From: an uncultured Bacteroidales bacterium
GTDB taxonomy: Bacteria > Bacteroidota > Bacteroidia > Bacteroidales > Bacteroidaceae
Length of the DNA: 44,421 nucleotides
Assembly: GCA_945833885.1 (NCBI GenBank)
Contig: CAMAFY010000021.1
Coordinates: 1-44,421, forward strand
Reading direction: 5' to 3'
The notes under the pieces are model-generated. The model searched no databases and was not told where the DNA came from. It saw only the letters and a list, made by a program, of their open reading frames with translations. The position numbers were made by a program, and so were the translations under genes. Below, in pieces: positions 31,682 to 39,674 of this stretch (position 1 is the first letter of the stretch; the number at the start of each line of letters is the position of its first letter).

Positions 31682-33433
31682 TTATTTCCTTTTCTTGTCC
31701 TTGACAGTTGAGGGGGCTTCTGCAGGCTTCAGACCGAGCATCCTGATGTTGCATGAGTTGAGAAATGCCTTCTCGGCGCGGATGCTGAGGTTGAGATTTC
31801 CGCCGGGATGGTAGAAAGTCTCGGAGGTTTGCAGCCGCATCTTCTCCTTATTGCTGTATTCGTCCCACGCCGTGCTGTCGGAAGAACTGATGATGTCCAT
31901 CGCAACAGCGTCTTTCCAACTCTTGTCCTCGAGATTTATTCCCGGATTTTCCGGAAGAACGGTGGCGAGAATCTCGTCGGGCTTGTCGGCTTTTGCGATG
32001 CTGATGCTCAGTCCGCTACCGCCATTCTGGGTGATAGCCTGGAGTTTGTAGTAGCCCTCGCCGTGATATTCGATGCGGTTCATCGCCAGACTGATGGGCT
32101 TGGAGGCGTCATAGCGGCGGATTGTCAGGAAGTTTTCGGGCAGACTTCCCAGGTTGTCGTTCCTGTCAATGATGTAGGGTTGGATGTTCTGCATCCGCGA
32201 AATCTTCCATCCGTTTTCGTCCATCCGTTGCCATTGCTGCATATTTCCGAGGGTGATGCCGTTGCGTGTGCAGTCTATATGCTGCTGTTCCTGTCTCAAT
32301 TCTTGGAACTTCATGGCGCTCAGTACGCAGCAGGTGATGCCTATGCCCAAGGCAATGAACCAGACGACGAGCCAGACAATGAAGCGTGCGGGGGAAGTTT
32401 TACGTTCCGAACTCCGGATGCGCGAGATGATAGCCCAGAAGGGGAGGGCGCCGACCGCAACACCTGCAAGCAGCGAACACAGGATAAACGGTGAGGATTC
32501 GTGGAGGAACGACATCAAAAGAGGGTCGGCAATGCCGGTAAAAGTGCCGAAACCTATGATGCTTGTCAGCGCCAAAGCGATGAACGAGACGATGGAAAAC
32601 ACGAGCAGAATGCCCAAAGGAAAGAGCAGGGCTGCCAGAAAAAGCATGGCGATGATGTGCAGACAGCCGGAGAGATTGCTGCCACCGCGGTGGGCGGTAG
32701 CGGCCTTTTCGCGGGCAAGGTCCTCAGATTCGCTGACAATCTGGTCCTTCAATGTCTGCGGATTTACCTCGCGTCCCTTCATCCGCAACTTATCTTCGGG
32801 CGTGACAGCGCGGGGAGTGATGATGAGAAGCAGGACGTAAAGCATCGGAATGCAGAAACTTATGCAGCGAGGCATGAAGTGGATGGAGGCGAAAACAATG
32901 GTGAGAATGACCGTAAGGAGTCGCCAAACCGTCACGTCGCCGACCTCGAAATACTCGGCAAGACCGGAGCATACGCCGCCGATCATCTTGTCTTCGACGT
33001 TGCGGTAGAGGCGTTTGTGGCGGACACGGTGGCGGAGACGGGTGAAGAAGTCGGTGTCGGTATCGGCGTTTCCTGCTTTTTCACCGGCAGCATCGCCGTT
33101 TTCCGGGGCGGCATCGGCGGCGGTTTCAGCGGCGGGGTCTTCGGATTCGCTGTTTTCTTCGGGATGAACCTCATCGTCGATGTCGTCGGCGCGGCCTATT
33201 TTTCCGATGATTTCCTTTACGGTCTCGATGTTCACGGCTTCCATGCCTTGTTCTTTGCGTTCCCAAAGCAGTTCTGCCACACGGTGTTCGATGTCGTCGG
33301 CAATCTCCTCGCCGCCTTCCTGACGCTGGAAATAACTCTTCATGCTCTCTAAATAGTTCTCAAGCAGTTGGTAGGCATCCTCGTCGATGGCATAGATGGT
33401 GCCGAAAATGTTGATGCTGATATTCTTTTTCAT
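31682..33433 (-). CDS. PspC-domain membrane protein
   Basis: The 583-residue protein starts with a cytoplasmic region (about 1-140). Its front half (YQLLENYLESMKSYFQRQEG...EDIEHRVAELL) is a helical segment typical of these proteins. It is followed by an acidic, alanine-rich linker and the PspC domain (about 143-215) with LYRNVEDKMIGGVCSGLAEYF and a membrane helix. Further membrane helices lie at about 260-370, and a C-terminal beta-rich domain is probably periplasmic. In other bacteria PspC senses envelope stress. A PadR repressor gene lies directly upstream (117 bp), the usual pairing, and is expected to regulate it. Confidence 0.9.
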   Translation of the reverse strand: MKKNISINIFGTIYAIDEDAYQLLENYLESMKSYFQRQEGGEEIADDIEHRVAELLWERKEQGMEAVNIETVKEIIGKIGRADDIDDEVHPEENSESEDPAAETAADAAPENGDAAGEKAGNADTDTDFFTRLRHRVRHKRLYRNVEDKMIGGVCSGLAEYFEVGDVTVWRLLTVILTIVFASIHFMPRCISFCIPMLYVLLLIITPRAVTPEDKLRMKGREVNPQTLKDQIVSESEDLAREKAATAHRGGSNLSGCLHIIAMLFLAALLFPLGILLVFSIVSFIALALTSIIGFGTFTGIADPLLMSFLHESSPFILCSLLAGVAVGALPFWAIISRIRSSERKTSPARFIVWLVVWFIALGIGITCCVLSAMKFQELRQEQQHIDCTRNGITLGNMQQWQRMDENGWKISRMQNIQPYIIDRNDNLGSLPENFLTIRRYDASKPISLAMNRIEYHGEGYYKLQAITQNGGSGLSISIAKADKPDEILATVLPENPGINLEDKSWKDAVAMDIISSSDSTAWDEYSNKEKMRLQTSETFYHPGGNLNLSIRAEKAFLNSCNIRMLGLKPAEAPSTVKDKKRK

Positions 33434-33454
33434 GATTTTCAGAATTGGTGTTTT

Positions 33455-33499
33455 GCAGGAGTCTGCCCGTAAGGAACGGGCTATATGGTTGGCTCCTGC
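33455..33499 (-). other. nested hairpin between padR-type gene and pspC-type gene
   Basis: Outer stem GCAGGAG/CTCCTGC (33455-33461/33493-33499) encloses GCCCGT/ACGGGC (33465-33470/33476-33481). No T-run follows on the minus strand, so it may be a processing or translation-control structure, 22 bp before the PspC start. Confidence 0.5.
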
Positions 33500-33550
33500 C
33501 GGATAATTAAAGGAAAAGTGGAGGGAGGGACGGGAGTTATGTCGGTTTTC

Positions 33551-33976
33551 TTACCGTTTGTCGTTGTCCGCAGGTTCCGTAGTTTCTGCCGTGGCTGGTC
33601 GGGCTTCCTCTGCGGGAACAGGGGCTGGTGGGGGAGTGGTGACCGAGAAACGCTGCTGGAGGATGCTGACGGTGTTGGCAAGTTCGTTCCAACTGGCATC
33701 GAGTTGCAGCAGGGCAGCCTCGCCTTCTTCGGTCAGGGCATAATACTTGCGGGGAGGCCCCTGCGTGCTTTCCTGCCATTCGTATTTCAGCCATCCGTCT
33801 TTTTTCAGACGGTTCAGCAGGGGGTAGAGTGTGCCTTCCACCACTATCATTTCCGCTTGCTTGAGATGCGAGATGATGTCGTTGGCGTAGGAAGGCCGGT
33901 GTCGGAGCAGAAGGAGTATGCAATATTCGAGCATCCCCTTGCGCATTTGGGATTTGGTGTTGTCAACATTGGCCAT
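33551..33976 (-). CDS. PadR-family transcriptional regulator
   Basis: The start at 33976 (MANVDNTKSQMRKG) gives 141 residues; the longer frame to 34042 adds a segment unlike the family. The winged helix-turn-helix covers about 12-100: MRKGMLEYCILLLLRHRPSYANDII, then VEGTLYPLLNRLKKDGWLKYEW and the wing GPPRKYYALTEEGEA, all PadR hallmarks. The C-terminal tail is proline/alanine/threonine-rich (VTTPPPAPVPAEEARPAT). It lies just upstream of the PspC-domain gene. It probably represses this operon and responds to an unknown signal. Confidence 0.92.
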   Translation of the reverse strand: MANVDNTKSQMRKGMLEYCILLLLRHRPSYANDIISHLKQAEMIVVEGTLYPLLNRLKKDGWLKYEWQESTQGPPRKYYALTEEGEAALLQLDASWNELANTVSILQQRFSVTTPPPAPVPAEEARPATAETTEPADNDKR

Positions 33977-34150
33977 AGGGTAGAGGTTAGGTTTTATCCT
34001 TGGAATTCTTCCTCCGTTTTCTCGCCAAGCCAAAATGAGCAAGTTCTCTTTGGTCTTTTGGCTGAACGAAAACGTTGGTTTGGATATTCATGTGATGTTC
34101 CGCCGCGGACCCTGGCGCCTTTCTTGGTCTGCAGGTTGAAAATCACGGTG

Positions 34151-34180
34151 CAAATGTAGGTATTATTTGGTACATTGCAA
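34151..34180 (-). promoter_or_regulatory. promoter for padR-pspC operon
   Basis: Read on the minus strand: TTG (34180-34178), 19 bp, TACATTTG (34158-34151), a full consensus match. It implies a leader of about 170 nt before the PadR start. Confidence 0.8.
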
Positions 34181-34508
34181 TGCATAGTACTGTAAAAGTG
34201 AAAATATTTGCTGATTTTTTGTATTTTTCTATTGATTTTGCAATCTGACACCCCCGTTTTTGAGGAAAACCGACACGGGGAATTCTGCAAAGGAGTGCGG
34301 AGCCCTTGCGCGGAAGGAGGCGCGCGGGGCGTGAAAAAGCGGGGCGTTCCCCTTCACCCCTCCCGTAGCCTTCAGGTCCGGGGGGTGGGGAGACGAGGTT
34401 GGCGGAGCAGAGGTCCGGAGGGGCGTTTCCAGGCAATTCAGCCCTCTAGCACAGGTGTTTTCGGCGGGAAAAGCAGACCTTCCGTCATGGTGCGCGGAGG
34501 GAGCAGGT

Positions 34509-34596
34509 AGAAAGTGCCGGTGTTTGCCTTGAAAAGTGCCGCACTTTCATGCGGAAAGTTCCGATGTTTCCGATGGAAAGTTCCGATGTTTTTGAG
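34509..34596. repeat. 22-bp tandem repeat array, 4 units
   Basis: Unit starts are 34509, 34531, 34553 and 34575. The last two share GGAAAGTTCCGATGTTT exactly. The first two carry AAAGTGCCG in the same place. Confidence 0.9.
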
Positions 34597-34723
34597 CCCT
34601 TGTCCAGAGGGCTGTAAATCAATGCCTTGAAAATCTTGAAACAGCGAGCGGCTTTCCTCGGTCCGGAAAAACGGACGTTTATGGCAGAAGAAAGGGTTGG
34701 AAAGAGGAATATGGCAAAGAAAA

Positions 34724-34740
34724 ACTGACAAACTGTCAGT
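34724..34740. promoter_or_regulatory. perfect palindrome upstream of dnaK, candidate activator site
   Basis: ACTGACAAACTGTCAGT is a perfect 7-bp inverted repeat with a 3-bp spacer. It lies 42 bp upstream of the sigma-54-like -24 element, a position suited to a bacterial enhancer-binding protein. Confidence 0.6.
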
Positions 34741-34782
34741 AATTTGTCTGTGGCACGTCATACATCTTCTCGTGTTGGAACG

Positions 34783-34799
34783 TTGGCACAGGGCTTGCA
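34783..34799 (+). promoter_or_regulatory. sigma-54-type (-24/-12) promoter for dnaK
   Basis: TTGGCACAGGGCTTGCA matches the RpoN consensus (TGGCACG, four bases, TTGCW). GG and GC are separated by exactly ten bases. Transcription would start near 34811, giving a leader of about 180 nt. No TAnnTTTG box was found between here and the ATG. Confidence 0.65.
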
Positions 34800-34990
34800 T
34801 CCATGGGCATCGGAGGCCCGAAAGACCGACTACCGCCAGTCTTGCCGCCGGGGAACACACATATAATATTATATTAGGCTATCCCGCCTAATTGTAATTC
34901 AAAGTCGCACCCACGGCAAAACGAGCACGGAACCGCCGGGCATCGCATCAAAATCATCAAGAAATAATAATAAAAAAAGAAAATACAACT

Positions 34991-36892
34991 ATGGGAAAAA
35001 TTATTGGTATTGATTTAGGAACTACAAACTCCTGTGTATCTGTGTTCGAGGGTAACGAGCCCATCGTCATCGCAAACAGCGAAGGAAAGCGCACAACCCC
35101 CTCGGTTGTCGGCTTCACCGCTGAGGGCGAACGCAAGGTAGGTGACCCCGCAAAGCGCCAGGCCATCACCAATCCTAAGAAGACTGTCTACTCAATCAAG
35201 CGCTTCATGGGCGAGAACTGGGGACAGGTTCAGAAGGAAATCGAGCGAGTTCCTTACGATGTTGTCAACGAAGGCGGCATGCCCCGCGTGGCAATCGACG
35301 GCAGAAACTACACTCCCCAGGAGATTTCTGCAATGGTTCTTCAGAAGATGAAGAAGACTGCCGAGGACTATCTCGGACAGGAAGTCACCGAAGCCGTCAT
35401 CACCGTGCCCGCATACTTCTCCGATTCGCAGCGTCAGGCTACGAAGGAAGCCGGTCAGATTGCCGGACTTGAAGTGAAGCGTATCGTCAATGAGCCTACT
35501 GCCGCAGCGCTCGCTTACGGTATCGACAAGGCTCATAAGGACATGAAGATCGCCGTCTTCGACCTCGGTGGCGGTACTTTCGATATCTCCATCCTCGAAT
35601 TCGGAAGCGGTGTGTTCGAGGTTCTTTCCACCAACGGTGACACTCACCTCGGAGGAGACGACTTCGACCAGGTGATCATCGACTGGCTTGTCAGCGAATT
35701 CAAGGCAGAACAGGGCGCTGACCTCACGGGTGACCCCATGGCAATGCAGCGTTTGAAGGAAGCGGCTGAGAAGGCTAAGATTGAACTTTCAAGTTCTAAC
35801 ACCACAGAAATCAACCTTCCCTACATCACCGCCACGGCTTCCGGTCCCAAACACCTGCTCAAGACCCTCACAAAAGCAAAGTTCGAGCAGTTGGCACACC
35901 ATCTTATCCAGGCATGTCGCATACCTTGCGAAAATGCCCTCCGCGATGCTGGATGCAGTGCCAGCGAAATCGATGAGGTAATCCTCGTAGGTGGTTCCAG
36001 CCGAATCCCCGCAGTTCAGAAACTTGTGGAGGACTTCTTCGGCAAGGCTCCCTCAAAGGGCGTTAACCCTGACGAGGTTGTGGCAGTAGGTGCCGCCATT
36101 CAGGGTGCCATCCTTAACCAGGAAGTTGGTCAGGACATCGTGCTTCTCGACGTCACTCCTCTGTCAATGGGTATCGAAACCCTTGGTGGCGTGATGACAA
36201 AACTCGTGGAAGCCAACACCACCATCCCCTGCAAGCGCAGCCAGGTGTTCTCAACCGCTGAGGACAACCAGCCCGAAGTGACCATCCATGTGCTCCAGGG
36301 TGAGCGTACGATGGCCGCACAAAACAAGAGCATCGGCCGCTTCAACCTCGCAGGAATCGCACCCGCACGCCGCGGAGTGCCGCAGATTGAGGTGACTTTC
36401 GACATCGATGCCAACGGTATCCTCAATGTAAGTGCCAAGGACAAGGCCACAGGTAAGGAGCAGAGCATCCGCATCGAGGCCAGCAGCAACCTGTCAAAGG
36501 AGGAAATCGACCGCATGAAGGCTGAGGCTGAAGCCAATGCCGAGGCCGACCGTAAGGAGGGAGAACGCATTGCAAAAATCAATCAGGCCGACAGCATGAT
36601 CTTCCAAACCGAGAACATGCTTCAGGAGAACGGGGACAAAATTCCCGCTGACGTGAAGGCCGAGATCGAAGGTGCGCTCGGAAAACTCAAGGATGCCCAC
36701 AAGGCTCAGGACATTGCTGCCATCGATACCGCCATCAATGAACTCAACAGTGTCGTTGGAAAGATGTATCAGGGTGCGCAAGGTCAGCCCGGAGCACAGC
36801 CCGGTGGCGCTGGTTTTGACCAGGGACATCAGCAACCTAACGGCGGAAAGAATGACGATATTCAGGATGCCGACTTCGAGGAGGTCCATTAG
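34991..36892 (+). CDS. dnaK: molecular chaperone DnaK (Hsp70)
   Basis: This 633-residue Hsp70 is essentially full length. The N-terminal ATPase has [12 protein letters not shown] (phosphate 1), [21 protein letters not shown] (phosphate 2) and [15 protein letters not shown] (adenosine). The linker VLLDVTPLS leads to the beta substrate-binding domain ([22 protein letters not shown]), followed by the helical lid and a G/Q-rich tail ending DADFEEVH, close to the EEVD-like ends of many DnaKs. With DnaJ and GrpE it folds and protects proteins in the cytoplasm. dnaJ and grpE are not adjacent, so it is monocistronic here: it has its own terminator (36925) and an apparent sigma-54 promoter. The mobile element starts just after the terminator. 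Confidence 0.98.
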   Translation: MGKIIGIDLGTTNSCVSVFEGNEPIVIANSEGKRTTPSVVGFTAEGERKVGDPAKRQAITNPKKTVYSIKRFMGENWGQVQKEIERVPYDVVNEGGMPRVAIDGRNYTPQEISAMVLQKMKKTAEDYLGQEVTEAVITVPAYFSDSQRQATKEAGQIAGLEVKRIVNEPTAAALAYGIDKAHKDMKIAVFDLGGGTFDISILEFGSGVFEVLSTNGDTHLGGDDFDQVIIDWLVSEFKAEQGADLTGDPMAMQRLKEAAEKAKIELSSSNTTEINLPYITATASGPKHLLKTLTKAKFEQLAHHLIQACRIPCENALRDAGCSASEIDEVILVGGSSRIPAVQKLVEDFFGKAPSKGVNPDEVVAVGAAIQGAILNQEVGQDIVLLDVTPLSMGIETLGGVMTKLVEANTTIPCKRSQVFSTAEDNQPEVTIHVLQGERTMAAQNKSIGRFNLAGIAPARRGVPQIEVTFDIDANGILNVSAKDKATGKEQSIRIEASSNLSKEEIDRMKAEAEANAEADRKEGERIAKINQADSMIFQTENMLQENGDKIPADVKAEIEGALGKLKDAHKAQDIAAIDTAINELNSVVGKMYQGAQGQPGAQPGGAGFDQGHQQPNGGKNDDIQDADFEEVH

Positions 36893-36924
36893 TCCAAAGA
36901 TAACAAACAATAACAATCGGAAAC

Positions 36925-36966
36925 CAAATCCGTGTAGCTCTCTGAGTTACACGGATTTGCCGTTTT
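36925..36966 (+). terminator. Rho-independent terminator of dnaK
   Basis: Perfect 12-bp stem CAAATCCGTGTA/TACACGGATTTG (36925-36936/36948-36959), then GCCGTTTT. It lies 32 bp after the stop. Confidence 0.9.
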
Positions 36967-37103
36967 AAGGGGTTTGGATTTCGTTATCGATTTCTATCAT
37001 TTCCTATCTCAGACGTGTTCCATATTTGTACCGCGACAAAAAAGTCGTAAATGAGCGACTAAAACATACTAAACAATATTAAACGTTAAATTAGAACAGA
37101 ATT

Positions 37104-37667
37104 ATGCCAGGTATTTCATTGGAAATCAGACGGAAATGCAAAGTGTGCGGGAAAATCTTCCTCGTGAAGAAATTGGACTCGCAATTTTGCTCTAAGCGTT
37201 GTGGTGATGTATACCGTAAACGTCAGCGCGATGCAGAGAAAAGAGAAGTACGGTTGTCGAAAATCATCCTTCAGATTCCTGAAGCCCGAGACTATATCTC
37301 GGTGAAGGAGGCTGTAGCCATCTTTGGTGTAGAACGTGACACTATCTACAGGCTCATAAGAAAAGGACGAATCCCTGCTATTAACCTTGGAACTCGCCTT
37401 ACGAGAATTAAACGTGAGGATATAGAACAATTGTTGCCCACACGCAAATCCATAAAAAAAGAAAAGGAGAAGCCAATCCCAAAGCTCTACAACCTCGAAC
37501 CAGAGAATTGTTATACCGTTGGAGAGATATGCAAGAAGTATCGCATCAACGACAGCACCGTATGGGCGCATGTACGGAAGTATTCTATCCCCTCACGACA
37601 AATAGGCAACTATGTCTATATCCCCAAAGACGAAATCGATAATCTCTATAAATCCGATATATTATGA
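37104..37667 (+). CDS. zinc-finger plus double helix-turn-helix regulator of mobile element
   Basis: The 187-residue protein begins with a short four-cysteine zinc-binding segment (C12, C15, C29, C33: KCKVCGKIF...FCSKRCGD). It then has two excisionase/MerR-like helix-turn-helix units, at about 61-105 (YISVKEAVAIFGVERDTIYR, with RIPAINLG) and 136-183 (YTVGEICKKYRINDSTVWAH). Such proteins bind near the integrase recombination sites and may steer excision or control int. Its stop overlaps the integrase start (ATGA, 37664-37667), so the two are translationally coupled. No strong promoter is visible; CATATTTG near 37022 is a weak candidate. Confidence 0.85.
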   Translation: MPGISLEIRRKCKVCGKIFLVKKLDSQFCSKRCGDVYRKRQRDAEKREVRLSKIILQIPEARDYISVKEAVAIFGVERDTIYRLIRKGRIPAINLGTRLTRIKREDIEQLLPTRKSIKKEKEKPIPKLYNLEPENCYTVGEICKKYRINDSTVWAHVRKYSIPSRQIGNYVYIPKDEIDNLYKSDIL

Positions 37668-38926
37668 AGAAAGCAATGCTCCACACCAAAGTGTCCGTCA
37701 GACTCCGAAAGTCGGAGCTTCGTGACGAGTGGTATCTTTACCTCGAAGCCTATCCTGTGTTCAAGCCTGGGCATGACAAGCCTTGCCGTGAACGAGAGTA
37801 TCTAAACCGTATCATCAGAACTCCTTTGTGGGACAAGACTCGTCCTGCTCGTATGGATGAATACGGCAACCAATCCTATAAGCCCAAACGGGACGTGAAC
37901 GGTATCATCGTTTGTCGTTCAAAGGCAGACCGTGAAACGTGTGTCTTTGCCGACAATGTGCGCATCCTCCGCCAGCGTGAATACGACAATACGGAGCTTT
38001 ATTCTGACACCGAACAAGCTATGGTGGAGAAGAAAGCAAGAGGACAGGAAGACTTCATTGAATACTTCGGAAAGCAGGCTGCTAAACGCTACAAGAATGA
38101 CACCAAATCCGTCGGTGTCAATTGGGATAGAGCCCATGACTTGCTGAAGATATTCAACAAGAATAAGCCTTTACCGTTTGCTCAGATTGATATGCACTTG
38201 ATAGAGAGTTTCAGGGACTTCTTACTGAAAGCTCCGCGAGGGGGCAATAAAAGAGGTATCATCTCTCAGAATACAGCTTCCACCTATTTCACTCTTTTCA
38301 AGGCTGCTCTACATCAGGCATTCATCGACAATTACTTCGACGTGGACATTGCCGCTAAGGTAAAAGGCATTTCGGGAGTAGAAAGTCGTCGCGAGTACCT
38401 GACTATCGAGGAACTGAACAAACTCGCAGCTACTCCTTGTGATTACCCAATGCTGAAGAAAGCAGCTTTGTTTAGTGCTTTGACTGGCCTCCGTCATAGC
38501 GATATACGGAAGATGAAATGGAGTGAGTTGTCAAAAGAAGGAGACCGCTACCGCATCAACTTCACTCAGAGGAAAACAGGAGGTGTTGAGTACATGCCCA
38601 TCTCGGAACAAGCCTACCTCATCTGTGGTGAGCCAGGCGACCCTGACAGGCTCGTTTTTGAAGGGCTGCAAGACCCATCTTACATCAATCGTCCCGTCAA
38701 GGTTTGGGTTGCAGCAGCTGGTATCAAGAAGAAAATCACGTTCCACTGTTTTCGTCATTCCTACGCAACTAACCAGCTTACCGAAGGCACGGACTTATAC
38801 ACCGTATCAAAGATGTTGGGGCATACCAACATCCGCACCACGCAGATATACGCCAAGGTCGTTGACTCTAAGAAAGAGGAGGCTGCACAAGCCATCAAAC
38901 TCAATCTTCAAAGTGATGTGATATAA
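37664..38926 (+). CDS. tyrosine site-specific integrase
   Basis: This 420-residue recombinase has an N-terminal arm-binding region, a SAM-like core-binding domain (about 125-235) and a catalytic domain (about 245-410). Active-site residues visible: R277 (SALTGLRHSD), K304 (QRKTGG), H361 and R364 (HCFRHSYAT), H387 (MLGHTNIRTT) and the nucleophile Y396 (QIYAKV). It mediates integration and excision of the element and is of the Bacteroides NBU/CTnDOT-related type. A weak terminator hairpin follows at 38952. The length fits intact, functional integrases. Confidence 0.93.
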   Translation: MKKAMLHTKVSVRLRKSELRDEWYLYLEAYPVFKPGHDKPCREREYLNRIIRTPLWDKTRPARMDEYGNQSYKPKRDVNGIIVCRSKADRETCVFADNVRILRQREYDNTELYSDTEQAMVEKKARGQEDFIEYFGKQAAKRYKNDTKSVGVNWDRAHDLLKIFNKNKPLPFAQIDMHLIESFRDFLLKAPRGGNKRGIISQNTASTYFTLFKAALHQAFIDNYFDVDIAAKVKGISGVESRREYLTIEELNKLAATPCDYPMLKKAALFSALTGLRHSDIRKMKWSELSKEGDRYRINFTQRKTGGVEYMPISEQAYLICGEPGDPDRLVFEGLQDPSYINRPVKVWVAAAGIKKKITFHCFRHSYATNQLTEGTDLYTVSKMLGHTNIRTTQIYAKVVDSKKEEAAQAIKLNLQSDVI

Positions 38927-38951
38927 ATCCATCAAGCACCTTACTAAGGTT

Positions 38952-38993
38952 AAGCCATCTATGCAATAGCAAAGGTGGCTTGCCCCGTCTTTT
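38952..38993 (+). terminator. terminator-like hairpin after integrase
   Basis: AAGCCATCT (38952-38960) pairs with AGGTGGCTT (38973-38981), with one G-T pair, followed by GCCCCGTCTTTT. It is modest in strength. Confidence 0.5.
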
Positions 38994-39004
38994 AACTTTC
39001 ATTC

Positions 39005-39152
39005 ATACGGAATAGCCTACGGAAGTGTCCCGTAAGCCATTCCGTATCTCAATTATTTTCGATTTCTATTGTTAAATGATGTTTCTGAAACCGCCAGATT
39101 TCAAGCGTTTTCGGTTATTTATTGATTGTTGTTAATACGGAACGGCATACGG
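39005..39152. promoter_or_regulatory. three copies of an 18-bp motif, candidate operators
   Basis: ATACGGAATAGCCTACGG (39005-39022), its near-complement CCGTAAGCCATTCCGTAT (39030-39047, inverted) and ATACGGAACGGCATACGG (39135-39152) share the pattern ATACGGAAnnGCnTACGG. The first two form an inverted pair. The third lies 25 bp upstream of the -33 element of the next operon. They are likely binding sites for an element-encoded HTH protein or for integrase/excisionase arms. Confidence 0.65.
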
Positions 39153-39177
39153 GAAATTTTCACCCATTTTTCTGCCC

Positions 39178-39208
39178 TTGCGAAGGGCATTTTATCGCAC
39201 TATCTTTG
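39178..39208 (+). promoter_or_regulatory. promoter for HTH-primase operon
   Basis: TTG (39178-39180), 20 bp, TATCTTTG (39201-39208) is a full consensus match. The -33 element overlaps a small hairpin TGCCCTT/AAGGGCA (39173-39189) followed by TTTT, which could end upstream transcription. Confidence 0.8.
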
Positions 39209-39272
39209 CAGCCGAATTCAAATAAATGCTGACTGCGCAGTCGCAAAGTATTAACATCAAATTTCATTTAAT

Positions 39273-39668
39273 ATGGAAGATAGAAAACATACGTCGAGTG
39301 GCGTTCCCACCTTTGACATGATTCCCATGCTGATGGCGAATCTTCTCGAAGACAACAAGATTCTGTCAGCAAAGATTGATGCCCTCAACAGAAAGATTTC
39401 GGCATCTGTTAGTAATAGTAAGGACGATGACCAGCGCATGGATGTAAGTGAAGCACAGAAATACATTCCTGGTCATCCAGCAGTTCAGACCATCTATGGC
39501 TGGACATCCAACAATATGATACCATATCATAAGGTTGGCAAGCGCATTTATTTCGTCAAGTCAGAACTTGATGCTTGGCTCTCTAAGGAGCAGCACAAGT
39601 CTCAGGAGGACTTGCGTAAAGAAGCTGAGGAATATGTGAACAATCGGAGAAAACAACCTACACAGTAA
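39273..39668 (+). CDS. excisionase-like helix-turn-helix protein
   Basis: 131 residues. After a helical N-terminus (about 14-46, coiled-coil-like: LLEDNKILSAKIDALNRKIS) there is a MerR/excisionase-type HTH at about 55-105 (DVSEAQKYIPGHPAVQTIYG, then KVGKRIYFVKSELDAWL). It probably bends DNA at the attachment sites or regulates the operon. It is the first gene after the promoter at 39178 and only 6 bp before the primase gene, so they form an operon. Confidence 0.82.
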   Translation: MEDRKHTSSGVPTFDMIPMLMANLLEDNKILSAKIDALNRKISASVSNSKDDDQRMDVSEAQKYIPGHPAVQTIYGWTSNNMIPYHKVGKRIYFVKSELDAWLSKEQHKSQEDLRKEAEEYVNNRRKQPTQ

Positions 39669-39674
39669 TAAGGT

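Larger units (their letters stand above)
34181..34990. other. 810-bp gap between padR promoter and dnaK
   Basis: No gene is supported. It holds a GC-rich tract (34300-34430) with no clear element, a 22-bp array (34509-34596), the ACTGACA/TGTCAGT palindrome (34724), the sigma-54-like promoter (34783) and the dnaK leader (about 34811-34990). The leader has a small hairpin TTAGGC/GCCTAA at 34874-34891. I saw no CIRCE (GAGTGCTAA-type) repeat. Confidence 0.55.

Noticed and set aside
33987-34091. A 34-codon frame in the leader of padR
   Set aside because: It sits in a plausible transcript, but there is no ribosome-binding site and the peptide is a mix of basic and polar residues without a pattern. 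Kept only as a note.
34143-34510. Overlapping 97-100 codon frames in the padR-dnaK gap
   Set aside because: Both are R/G/P-rich from the local GC-rich tract, without start signals or motifs.
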